A stretch of DNA of 64,000 bases from Plantago elongata (Eukaryota > Streptophyta > Magnoliopsida > Lamiales > Plantaginaceae). The position numbers were made by a program, and so were the translations under genes. The stretch is from assembly GCA_036897095.1 (NCBI GenBank), contig JAYMSP010000095.1:1-64000 (forward strand), written 5' to 3'. Position 1 is the stretch's first letter; each line of letters begins with the position of its first letter. The notes beneath the pieces were generated by a model. It worked only from the letters and a program-made list of their open reading frames with translations, was not told the origin of the DNA and did not search any database. This document shows, one piece after another, positions 13,001 through 25,300 of this stretch.

Positions 13001-16000
13001 TCCAGAGGTCCATTATCTTACGAGTTACGATATAGTTCTCGAAGTAGCATGTACCTCACCCGCTGATTTGTATGGCCTATTTTTCCTCTTGAGTAACGAT
13101 TTCCTCTTCAATGTTTGCATTCTTCTTCATGTATGGTTGAATTGTTGTTATTTGAACCCCATATTTATGTTACATATCCTGAACTTGCCTTCTTTTTTTT
13201 CTTTCTTCCTTTCCCTCTAGTCTTATCACTTGTGACTTTAGAATGTATAGAACAACTTGTACCACATATACAAATTTCTGTATCTTATTTATAACTGTTT
13301 ACTGAAAATAAACAAATAAATCCGGCATTGTATTCAACACATTCTTTCTTAGTATTGTTGCAAATCTCCATACCTCAATCAACCTAAAATCGTGGTGATA
13401 CCTTGGGTCAACATCTTCCAGATTATGTGTGGGCTTGAAAGTACAAAGTATATTGTTCTAAGTTTGTTGATGTAATTTAGATTGTAGTATGTCAACAGCT
13501 ACTAATGGAGCTGTATTGCTCCAGAAGCTGTGATGTAAATATTTTTTTTTTTAGTAAGATAATTCGTTCTCTCTTCTTCAAGTGCAGGGAACTTTACGTG
13601 GTTTATGTAATGATCTTGGTATTCCATTTCAAGATGCTATGCTCAGGTAAGTATCCCAGAGTTTATGTAATGACTAATGATGATGCATCTCAACTTGCTG
13701 TAAAAAGCATGCAAATGGTCAATGATTGTTCAACTTTTGCCAGTTGGGAATCTGGACCAAAAACATTTGATGGCATGTGGGCTCCCTATTGGTATAAGAG
13801 AACACATAAATCTACAGGATTTGAGCCACCGAGCAAGTATCCTTCTGTAAGTAAAAGACCCTCCCTCCCTTCTTGGTCTCTTGGGTATGACGATACTTGT
13901 AGTTTAAATTTGATTTCAAATTGTGCCTACGTTTTGTTTGAAAGTGTAGCTACCCTGTTATGTATGTTATCATGGGGAGGTTGGTTCAGGAATGGAAGTT
14001 TTTTTTTTTTTGGTGTGTGTGTGGGGGGAGTGCATGGGGATTCTTCATTTAGTGTGTATACCATTGGTACTGGTCATTATCTGACCTGTGCATAGCTTGA
14101 TTGATGCATTTATCAACATCTCCATGTAGCTTTAGCACTGTTGTTTAAATTCATGCTCTGCCTGCTTTATCATGTAATTATGTAGAAACTTTGTTGTTGT
14201 TTATCATAACTGCATTGCATATTCAACTCAAAATACACACTGCATATGTGAAGAGCCTGACAGGGAAGGCTTCTTTACTCTCCCCGATCAAATATTAACA
14301 CACAAATTCTTACTGGACTAAAAGTTATTATGAGACCTCTCTAATGTTCGCTCTCTCATTTGAATTTCCAGCCATTTCCGTCTTCCTTGTACAACTTGCT
14401 GGAGCTCAGTTTTCCTTTTTACAACTTGCTTAAGCGACATGTGAAGCAGACTACCGAACACTCTACTCATCCTAACCTTCCAGTTCCTGCCAATGAACAG
14501 TTGCTTGTTTGGGTTGGTGATGAAATTTTACCCCGCGAAAGTGCAGAGGTAGCAAGCTATCAATATAACAATTATAATCTTTCCTTGAAAGATGTAGCAA
14601 TCTCTCACGCAGTATTATGGTTATTTCTATTTTTTACTTATTTAGGTTTCAGTTTTTGACTCAATCGTTCAAGGTGGTGATGGAGCATGGGAGGGTCTTC
14701 GAATTTATGATGGGAAGATATTTAAACTTGAGGAGCATTTGGACAGGTACGCAATAAAGAATGTAAAGTTATGATTTTGGTATCCTTGTTTATTACCTGT
14801 TGGTGTTCCTATATCATCTTCATCAGTGACCAAGTATATGGCTATTATTTATAGTGTCATATTCAAGTAGGAAAAAATTATTCGTGCATCCATCTCGGGT
14901 TCCTGCGGGCCCAGGCACAAGTTTTATGAGAAGATTGAATAAAATAGGAGAGATGGTGATAAAGTAGGAAAATAGTGAAATGAAGTATGAGAGATGGTGA
15001 ATAAAGTAGGTGAGATATTTTTTATTTAAGGAATGACAAGTTAAAATTGGGACATCGCAAGATGGAATGCTAGAAGTTGAAATCGTGATGGAGGGGTATA
15101 TTCTTTCTATCAATATCATGTCATGGAAGAGGGTGAGAATGAGATACTTTTGGTGGGTAGTTTTGGTAGATGTGTGCTAACTAGATTCTATGCCTTTTAC
15201 CTGGGATAGGCTATCATTATGTTTTGAGTACTTGATTTACTTTTGCTCATACTGACTTGGATATTCATTTAATTGACTTCAGTGTAGCTAATCAGCAGTG
15301 GACCCGCAAAAGTTTATTCTTATATTTCAATGCTTCTAGTTTGTTTCCCCACCCAACTTCCTTCCATATATTCCCCTGTGATTTGTTGTGGAAGAATCTT
15401 TGTTGATGAGGCAAAAAGTTGAAACTTATAGTGGCTGTTCTATACCCACACACGCATATTTTGTATCCTGCGTGCTTGTGTTTGTTTAATTTTAATGTGT
15501 TGTATAAATTACAGGATGTTCGATTCAGCAAAAGCTCTAGCTTTCACAAATGTACCAACTCGTGGACAGGTATTTTTTCTCCATTTATCTGTGAGTTCTT
15601 TATAGTATATTAGAGATGTTTATATATAAGGCTCCCTCCTGTATCAAGTTGCCATTTACTTTGGGCACGGTGATTAAGATATAAATTGTTAAGTAATAAA
15701 AGTTGGGAGTGGTTAGACTTTTTTTGCAAAATAACAAGTTGGACTGTAGGGCTCTGCTAAGTGTATTTTTGAGTGGCATTGGTTGTAATGTGGTGTTATA
15801 GTGAGGTTATGCTTCAGTATGTGTGTGGGATATAAAAGTTGATATATTTGGATGCGCCAAGTTAAATTTGGTCATCCATTAGAAAAGAAAAGGAAAGGCA
15901 ACTTGTTGGTAAATGCATATGGTGGTTTGACCGTCTTATCTTTAAATTGGTTTCGTATTCAGTGATACAGTATACCTGATAATGTATCACCTGCAGGTGA

Positions 16001-19000
16001 AGGAAGCAATTTTTAAGACTCTCATAAGGAACGGAATGTTTGATAATGCACATGTAAGACTGACTTTGACTCGTGGGAAGAAGGTACATATGTCTTTTCT
16101 TGTTATAATGTTATGGTTTTAACTGAGTGAGTAGATATAACTTTAGTGTCTGGATGCAATCCACCCTTCTGTAGTAAGACTATATCCAACAATAAACTTT
16201 CTAGAACAATCTCTACTTCCACACCAGCTTTCGATACATGTCACGTCCAACACCAAAAATATGCTCTTGTGGTAAAACCCTCTAAAACTCACTATTTTGT
16301 TTTCTTTATTTTGTTCTAACTACAAAATCCAAAAAGAAAGCAAAACTTGAACAAAAAAAGGAATCTCAATTGGCTGAGATCTCAGCCAGAAACTGGATGA
16401 GCCGGTCGCTCCATTAGCGTTTAAAAGCTGATGGAGTGAGCCTGAGGATTGGACTTGATGAACTTCTAGTAAACTTACCAACTGGCTTTAGTGTGTGTGC
16501 CATTTTATGTCCACACATATACGGTTGAATTATAAGTGTTCTGTAAAGGGAAGTCAAAATGACCATTGATTGCCACTAAGTATGAACTATAAAAAGTATC
16601 TAGTTTATTCCTTTAAGCATCTGGGTCTTTGGGTACTCAATGGCAAAGGTTTTCTTTTTAATCTTGGAATTTTGCACTAAGAACTTCTATTACACATGTA
16701 TCTATCTGCTTACAGGTAACTTCTGGAATGAACCCAGCATTCAACCTCTATGGATGTACTTTAATAGGTAAGATTTGATTTGCATTGATGGGTATTTTTT
16801 AGAACATCATTTATTCTGGTATCAGTCACATACAGTTGCTAGCTCAATAGGTCCTGTGAGTTATTTCTATGCGTTTATATTTATGTTATAATGTATTTTA
16901 TACCATATATTTAACTTTAGTATCTGGGTCATCCCGGTAGCGCGATTCCTCTTTCCCAAATTTCTGGTTGGGTGAGATGCGATGGTTATCCGGGATTAAC
17001 AACACTGTTCTGAACATGTAGGTATGTTTCATTCCACATAAAAAGTGATCTTAAGTCTTAACATTTTCCTGTAGTGCTTGCTGAATGGAAGCCGCCGGTC
17101 TATGATAATGCAAAGGGTATAACTTTGGTGACAGCGACGACTCGCCGTAATTCACCGAATGTAAGTGGTTAGGTTGTTCCAGCTGTGATGCTTTCCACAC
17201 ACTTGGCCTCATGTAGTTTTTAAATTCCTCTTGATTCTTTATGACAGCTTATGTCTCGATACTATGACACAATAGTTGGAATGTGTTTGACTTGAAGATA
17301 TAGATCTAGATGGCTTAGTGGGTTTCAGTTTATTTAATTTTTTGATGTTTCTTTCTTATGCTGGGACAAGCACAGTTCTTATCTGATACTGTATATCACA
17401 TCGTTGATGAACTTAAAAATCCCTTAATATAAGAGACAAACACAAAGATTTGTGTATTACACTCTATTACTTGTGTCAATGTTAGTTTTCATGATTGTGC
17501 TTCGAACACATGATGTTCTCCATTCCACTATTTATTCATCATGTGATCATAACATCTCTAATATTTCCCTTTTACCACACAAATTGAACTCTGTCAAGAT
17601 ATATCATTATGTGATACATTGCAATTAGCAATTGATTGTTCAACAATATCTTCTGCAGAATTTGGATTCAAAAATTCACCACAACAATCTTCTCAATAAT
17701 ATTCTTGCCAAGGTAAAGACAGAAAACAGATACATGGTCTGCATTTGGATCAGTCAGTTGCATATATTGACCCGGTCCATTGATTCGTGCAGATAGAAGG
17801 GAATAACTCACAGGCTGATGATGCAATCATGCTGGACAAGGATGGCTATGTATCTGAAACTAATGCAACAAACTTGGTAAGCTCATTTACAAATTTGGAA
17901 AGACCACTTCCTGTGCTTAATTTGGATAATGAGATCATCTCCTGGTTATGAGCCAGAAGTAGAGAGAATTCCATCTTTTGATATAGATATAGACATTACA
18001 TGCTTAAGTTTGTATTTCAGAACTCAGAAGTTAGTTTTCATATTTCACTAATCAATGGTTCAATTGATTGAGTCTAATTAATGGATTCCATCAGTTTTCA
18101 TCTTCCCTCACGACCCTGACTGTGGTCTTCCTTATGCCCTACTAACAGTGCTGCAGTTTTCACATGGAAACAGATTACAATCATTATAATAACAAACACC
18201 ATAAAATATAATAGAAAGGAATACCGCCCACTCCCAGCTATAAAGCCAAAATGATGAAAGAACTACTCTTTCACATAGACTGCAAGTAAGACTGGACTTC
18301 CTCCTTCTCTGCCTCTAATAGAATAAGTGTCACTAAGTATAGGAATTATGTGCATGCAACCCCCTAAATAGTACTGTTGTTATTTAGCATAGACTGTATT
18401 ATATAGAAGGCATGTTTTGTTCTATTAAAGGAATGAACTATTTTATGCATTCATGGTCCACCTAATGTATTAGTGATCATAAGATCATCATTAGCATTTC
18501 TTGTTTGTCTAAGGGGTATAGGATATAGGATATGTGATAGTTTTCCTTTAGTATCTGAGCCGCAATCATGTCATTCATTTCACCCAGATATTTTATTTAT
18601 TTTTTTGTGATTTTATCTACCTGGATCTGTCAGATAGAATTTTTAGCACCTTTTAAGAGCCATCAGAGTTAGTATTTCGAATTATATTTAGATAATGTAT
18701 TAACAAGTGCTGATATCTACTGATCTGCAGTTTATGGTAAAGAAAGGCCGTGTTGCTACACCTCATGCTGATTATTGTCTTCCTGGCATTACACGGGCAA
18801 CTGTAAGATGAACACTATTACTGTTTTCAGAATGTGTTAAGAAGCATTAATCAAGTCTTCTTTCATGGAGCCGTTTCTCTTCCTCGTCCTTTCTTCTATG
18901 TGATTTATAACTGTTGAAAATTGAACTGCTGTTGGATTTTTCTTGACTGGTGTGTATATGTCTTGTTTCACAATAGAATCTCTCTAGAGCATCTCTTTGC

Positions 19001-20460
19001 GTGTATGTGTGTGTTTCTCAAATGTCAAGTTGATCTTATACGTTTTGCAGGTAATGGACCTTGTTATCAAGGAAAACTTGGTTTTAGAGGAGCGTCGTAT
19101 CAGCTTATCAGAGTTCCATACAGCCGATGAGGTGTAGTATTTTTCTTTTGTGGTCTATTCGCACCTTGATGGAAGCCATCTAGTACCTTGTGTCCAATGG
19201 TCTTGCATATCATCTTTACAGTTTGTTTCCTTTCGCCACTCATCTTCTGGCAGTATACCATAGGTTTCCAGATACTGTTTAGAGTAGGAGTGGAATGGCA
19301 TGATCTCTTCCAACTGAATTCTTGCTTTAGGATAGAGTGACAAATGACTATTTTTTTTGTTATGAATATTTTTCCTTGTCTCTCTCATTTGTTATAAAAA
19401 AAGAACTTTTAGGGTTATTTTGTAAATGCCATACGGGCTTTCCTTGTTATTACAGTAACTCTACTGCTCTCCTCATTTATTTGCATGGTTAATGATGTAA
19501 GGCTTTTTGCTGTAGGTGTTCACAACAGGAACCATGGGAGAACTTAGTCCAGTATGTCTTTTCTCATTGCATTTTAATCATGTATAAGTAATTCTTAACG
19601 TCTTCATGTCTTGCATTCTTCATTTGAGCCTTTTCTTCTGTTTTGGACTGGTACTTTATTGAAAAGACGAACTCTGTTTCACATATTCATACATACACAT
19701 TACATATAGGGTCTAAGAAATCAAAAAGGACAAGGGAAGTAAAATGAGCTGTGAGGTATGGCAGGAGCTTTATATCCAATATTGACACTTCAAGCTCTTA
19801 TATATTTCCTGATCTAAATGCAAACCATCTATTTAGAGCTTGTTCTGTTAGTGTATGTCGATTACTTCAAATTTCATAGTTAGACTTCATTTTCTGTATA
19901 TTGTTTATATGATAATTTTGCAAAAGACCGTGGCAATCCTATAAAGATAATTTGTTCATACCTTTATACAAAAGGTTTCTGGTTCTCCTGGGGTTTGGCC
20001 AAACTTCTTTATAGCTTCAACTCATCTCTAACTGCACATTCATCATAGATGCTTAAAGGTTGCAATTTAGATATTCAATGAATGCAACAGTTGTGTATGG
20101 ACTCTATGAACCTGAATGCCTGGTGGGTTCTTGACTTCTCAGGGTTGAAATAAATGCTTATATTAAGTGCTATACATAGGTATGAGCATTTGGTTTATTT
20201 CTTCATTCTATAACTATTGCAGCAAATTTGGTTCAGTTCAGTCTTTTTTTGGCCTTTAATTTTCATACGCATTGAAGTCACTATCCTGCACCATTTGTTC
20301 AGTATTCTGCATTTCTGTGTAACCATATCAGGTCATTAAAATTGATGGACGCGCAATTGGTGATGGTAAGGTGGGACCTGTGACTCAAAGGTTACAGAAC
20401 GTGTACACGAAACTGGCTGCAGAGTCTGGGGTTGCTATACCCACCTATCGACAGCCTTGA
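10034..20460 (+). CDS. Sulfotransferase-like / class IV aminotransferase fusion protein
   Basis: Nineteen exons: 10034-10123, 11236-11334, 11619-11690, 11882-11974, 12284-12421, 13588-13646, 13744-13846, 14372-14548, 14646-14746, 15515-15569, 15997-16083, 16716-16767, 17075-17160, 17659-17712, 17793-17876, 18731-18802, 19051-19131, 19516-19551, 20332-20460; all GT-AG, giving 555 aa, the size I recall for the Arabidopsis branched-chain aminotransferase-like proteins At3g05190/At5g27410. The N-terminal ~200 residues resemble bacterial P-loop sulfotransferase-family proteins: SSPRSVSTSL (15-24) and IRNPLDVL-TSY (about 111-121). The C-terminal ~290 residues are a fold-type IV PLP enzyme: WEGLRIYDG, then DSKIHHNNLLNN with the likely Schiff-base Lys409, and ETNATN with Glu444 as PLP N1 partner, followed by TTGTMGELSP. 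The expected reaction is amino-group transfer of a branched-chain or D-amino acid, or an aminodeoxychorismate-lyase-like reaction; the substrate is unknown. No obvious transit peptide. Confidence 0.95.
14880..15096 (-). mobile_element. Stowaway-like MITE, older copy in intron 9
   Basis: It lies inside the aminotransferase intron between the exons ending at 14746 and starting at 15515. In reverse orientation it matches the MITE at 48808-49063: both carry TCTCCTACTTTAT-type repeats and end in ACTTGTGCC(C/T)GG followed by a GC-rich CCCGC stretch. The terminal repeats here have decayed (GTGATGGAGGGG beside TATA on the right), so this copy is older. Confidence 0.65.
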
Positions 20461-22318
20461 ATATATAGAGCATGTGAAAAGAGGTGCAAACGTCTACATT
20501 TCATTCTCTCTTACTATATGCTACGCACAATCTTGACTTGCAAAGAACTTTTGCATATACTGAATATGGTGAGCATGCAGTCACCATTCATGCAAAATCA
20601 TCACAATAGTTGAAACATCAGATGCATGTTTGTCAGTTGACAGAGCTTGTTTTAGCAATGGCAGGTTCACAACAGCCGTATATAATTTGGAAGGCTGGGC
20701 TAGGAGTTCATGGTATGTCCAACTCATGTTACTTTATCGCGATAAATCTCTTTAAGTGGATGAAGCGGCTTGCGCTTGTTAAACTAAAAGGAAGTGGCTT
20801 ATCAAACTAGCTTATATGCTTACCACCAAACCATTCACGTAATATACTTATTCTGAAAATAAAATTATTATTAAACGGGGCTCGATGAGCTTACTTATAA
20901 GCTAGATGAACTTTTTTTTACCATAATTAGCATGTGACATAATGTTTAGTTGGTGAATTATTTGATGAATTAACTGATGTACGTAGTTTGTTGAATCAAT
21001 ATGTTATGTATATCCATATTAGCGAAGTAGCTCATTTACTGGAGTAATTGGCAAAACGAGCTTACATGGTGAATGGCGATGAGCAATCACCTTATTTTCC
21101 AAAAACTTTACTCTCTTCGTACCAACTCAATTGTACAATTTTGTCATTTTGGGTATACTGCTATAGTTGTTCAATTTTATTTATTTGACATTTTTAAAAA
21201 TCTTTTAATAATTTTATATTATGCATTAACAATACAATCAAGTACTCAACTATTATTTCATAGTTTCCACTTTCCACTACTAGAGTTATTAAAGTCGTAT
21301 TAACTTATTTGGTCAAATAATGTGGAATCACTCAGATGAGTGATGAGCTCACATCAAACACACGCTAAACAACTCTATAAGAATCAAACTAGCTTATAGC
21401 TGGAAAGAATGTATAAGCTGCTACTAATTAGATTGTATTGCAATTATCAGGTATTGTGGCGTGTGAGATCTATCATGGAGGAGAAAGACTAAGCTAAAAA
21501 CGTAGACAGAGTGCATTCTTGTTTAATTTTCTGGGAAGCCCTCCGGAGATGCTAATTATCCTAAAATATGATTCAATCGTCATCAAGTTTCGGAATTCAC
21601 AAATAGCTTTGGACATCTGACAGCTTATTTGCCCAAATTTATAATAATACAGCTTATTTGCCCAAATTTATAATAATACTCCCTTTGTCCCTCCTCTCGC
21701 AGAATGCTCCCTCATTCTAACCTTAACCAGTTTGAGTATATAACCTTAATTTTTATACATTTTTAGGTGTCTAATAGAACTTCAAAACACAGGTAAAAAA
21801 CTGAAACCATACTGCCTATTTTTTTACATTAAAATATATTTTACCACTAAAAACGCACTATTCGCCTCATGTTTTATCATTTTTTTCAAATCCCTCGTGT
21901 AAAATGATGCTTAAAACCTAATGTATCAACAAAGTTTTATGCTATGGTGTAGTTTCAGTGTATGATAGAGTAACTCAATGTTAGGTCAGTACTGAGTCAT
22001 ATCTATATTGCGCCTTAAAACAATCTGAAAACGTGCATAGTTTGATAGTAGTAAAAAATGAAAATGGTGGTGGCGGCCCAGACAATTTTACGTCTGAATC
22101 TACAAAATGTTATATTGTACATTTACAATAACAGTGAAAAGGGTGAACTCCTTGTGTTGCGCTCTCCCATTGTTTACCGGTAAAAGCTATACACTAGGGT
22201 TTCAAGTACTGACGTACAATTCATGCCCTAACCGTATGCTCTGTGTGGAAAGAGGCTATTTCTGGGCCACAATCCGGCAGCAACATCACCAAGGTACAAA
22301 TATTGGTTTCCCAGCCAG
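20461..22318. other. Convergent intergenic gap between aminotransferase and THO1
   Basis: This holds the 3' flanks of both genes. A single Stowaway-like terminus (ACTCCCTTTGTCCC) occurs at about 21678 without a clear partner, next to a 29-bp direct duplication. The 20800-21420 part has scattered motifs around CTTATAAGCTAG but no convincing ends. No additional gene was seen. Confidence 0.45.
21620..21677. repeat. 29-bp perfect tandem duplication
   Basis: A 29-bp unit beginning ACAGCTTATTTGCCC occupies 21620-21648 and is repeated exactly at 21649-21677, directly before a Stowaway-like terminus. Confidence 0.85.
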
Positions 22319-25300
22319 TCAGGCAGCCACATCCAAATCACCCTCCACGTCTCCAATCATTCCTGGCTCAACATCCACATCTCCTTCAATTTGTCCTGCT
22401 TCCAGACCAGCATCAGTGTCCGAGTTTTGCTTCTGATGTTCATCTGGAGTAGGTGTTCCACTTTGAGAAACATTACCTGACCCTATCACAGCATCAGTAT
22501 CCATTGGACCAACTGATGCTTCAGGATCAACTCTGTTTCCTTCATTATCAGCCTCGCTAGCAATAGTTACAATCTAACAAGAACAGCACTAAATTGTTAA
22601 ATATAGCTTTCAATGCTCCAAAGTCCAAACAGTCAAACACAGAACTGCTAACAGACATCTCGGCAGGGAAATTTTTGGACATCATCTACCCGAAATGAGA
22701 GTATTTTGTAGCAGTTTACGTACAAGGGGATCTATGCTTATAAAATATTGCCAAAAGCATCCAAATATGTGTAAAATTTTACAAGAAATAATCCCTAAAG
22801 TTACCATGGGTCATGGGCTCATGGCTACCAAAAAAATAGGGTTTTCTATACACATGCCAAGATTCATATGCATGCCTAATTGTTTCTAGTACATTCTCAT
22901 TAGTGATTAACAAATACTTTACTGTATTGATTTTTACTTATAAAACAGATTTTGAAATAGGGAATCTGATTTAGTTAACGATTAAATCAGTAATATATTC
23001 AGGGAATGAGTTAAAATTAGGGAATATTCTAGGGAAAAGCTCTAAGATAAGCATAACATACATTTTTTTGTTTGGCTCTAGAGAGACATCATGTATATTT
23101 TGATAATATCAAAGAGAGATGGATTATGAGAATACTGCCATAACATTAAGGTTGTATTCTCTTCAACTGAAAAATCAATTCAGTCCAGTTCAGTTCAACT
23201 CGGCTTAGTTATAATTTATAACTTAACTTCAATTCAGTCCAGTAAATCTCAGTTGAAGATAGCATAGCCTAAAGAGGTTATGGCCCGATAGGTAACAATT
23301 ACTTGCTGGACCAACATCTGAAATCTGAATTGCCCAATTTCCACTACTTAAAACGCTCATGAACTGGATAAGAAGAGAAAAAACAACCGTGAAGTATTCA
23401 AGGTACCTGTGTTTCCTCAAGTTGCTGGCTAGGGCCTTTAGAATCTTCCTTCTTGGCACGCTTAGCTCTATCATTCGGTTTCTTTTGATACTCTGCCCGC
23501 ACCTCAGGTGGTAAAAGTTCCATAGGCACAACACCCTCAATGCCATGTTCCGTGAACTGCAAAATAGTATAGAATTTTCACAAAGCAATTCTCTACAAAT
23601 TTAGATGCATTCAGATCCTCATTGAAGAATACGTACCCTTGAAAAATCCTCCAAATCTTGCCTAGCTGAAAACCTCAGACCTTTCCAGCAATAGACCTGC
23701 ATCAGGATTAGCAACACTCAGCCAAAGCACATCGGATTCAACAGTCAGGGAGGGCATTCAAAAGTTGAGTCCTTCAAGGGTGAAAGCCAAAAATCTTATG
23801 GTATCCTGATCAACAGTGCAATTCATCAAGAAGATCAACAGGTAGCAATTCATTATGAATATCAAAGCTACCATGCCTACCATAATCCATACACCATGCC
23901 TTATCTGATCTAGAACTAGCTCAAATTTTCTCAACATATCCTTAAAACTACATGAAAACCCAACACACAAACTGGGTATATCAGGATTTGTTGCCTTCAA
24001 TGAGTTTATTGATGTCATTATGTCAAAATTATTAAACATACGGCAGCAATCAACAAAACAAAGATAAACTGTTGAGAATTCTCAACTTTTCTTCTCCCCT
24101 GGTTGCTATACTGATGTTCATTATTCTAACAATATCAAAGGTCATCCTTTGGCACTTGGCATCGTTAGAGGACAGAATGAATCTGCCTGAATACCGTAGT
24201 ATTCTTTTTATCATTTTTTTAATTAACAGGTGCTAATTTTAAATTTGATCATTCCAAAGTTGTGTGCTAAAAACTGAAAGATTTTTTGTTCAGTTTCACC
24301 GAGAAACAACAGTGATAGTAGATGCTATTTTATGAACAGAGAAAATATTGGAAACAATAGAATCGTGTTTGTTCATTAGAACATGTTTGACATAGTTCTA
24401 ACTTCTAATAATTGATCACAGCTAAATATTTCTGGAGTATTTACAAAAACTGAGCTATCGCCATATTTAAAAAACCAACACCAGACTATTTAAAAAAATG
24501 AAGATGACAACTCATTATACTAATGATTAGATGAAGATCAGATATAAAAGACAAGTGGAAAGAATAGGAAAGGCTGGACCTACTTTGTTATTCTTGTGAT
24601 GATATTCTGCTTCAATTCCTGCAGATTCATCCATCTGTTTTTAGATACAAGCACAAGTTAGCCGTAAATAGCCACGATCAACTAACCACTTTAACAGGCA
24701 TGTAAATCAAAAAGTAAACAGGAAAGCACAACGCATCTGACGAGCTCAATTGTAAGCTAATATAAACTCAAGTAGGGAAAGGGGTTATATGAACTTACAT
24801 CTTCAGCCATAGGTTTCCAGTAATCCATGATGGAAGGTGTACGAACCCGCTGAGGGTCTGTCAAAGCATTCTGACAAAAACAGAAGTAGCCATCAGACTG
24901 AAGATCCAGTTGAAGAACATGCTCACAGTTGCATACCCAAATATTATTAGCGAGCTATGGGCCCGCAGAGAGAGCCTACTGGTAGAGACATCATACAGTT
25001 CCTCTAAAAAAAAAGACGCAGTATACCAAAAAGACTAAATAATATAATCAGGCCCCGGAGAACTTTTACATATGAAACTTTATAAGAACACAGAAAACTA
25101 GAAGTTACCGGATTCTGATCTGCCCATTTCCATAATTGAGAAAGTTCTTTATTCCCTAGTCTCCACCTAGGACGACTGCAGAATCACAAAAATAAAGTAT
25201 GAAAGTTTCAAAGGCTGATTATTGGACTTGGCAATAAATCTCGCAAAGAAAGTGAGAACCAGAGTGCTTAAATATTTTCTGCTTGTGGAACCACCTTCTG

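Noticed and set aside
13647-13743. Continuous reading frame through intron 6 of the aminotransferase
   Set aside because: The frame stays open, but the family alignment and the GT-AG signals (13647/13743) support a 97-bp intron.
3074-20460. Functional cluster of the two sulfotransferase-type genes
   Set aside because: They differ in subfamily, strand and intron content and are 6 kb apart across repeats. Nearness alone does not support a biosynthetic cluster.
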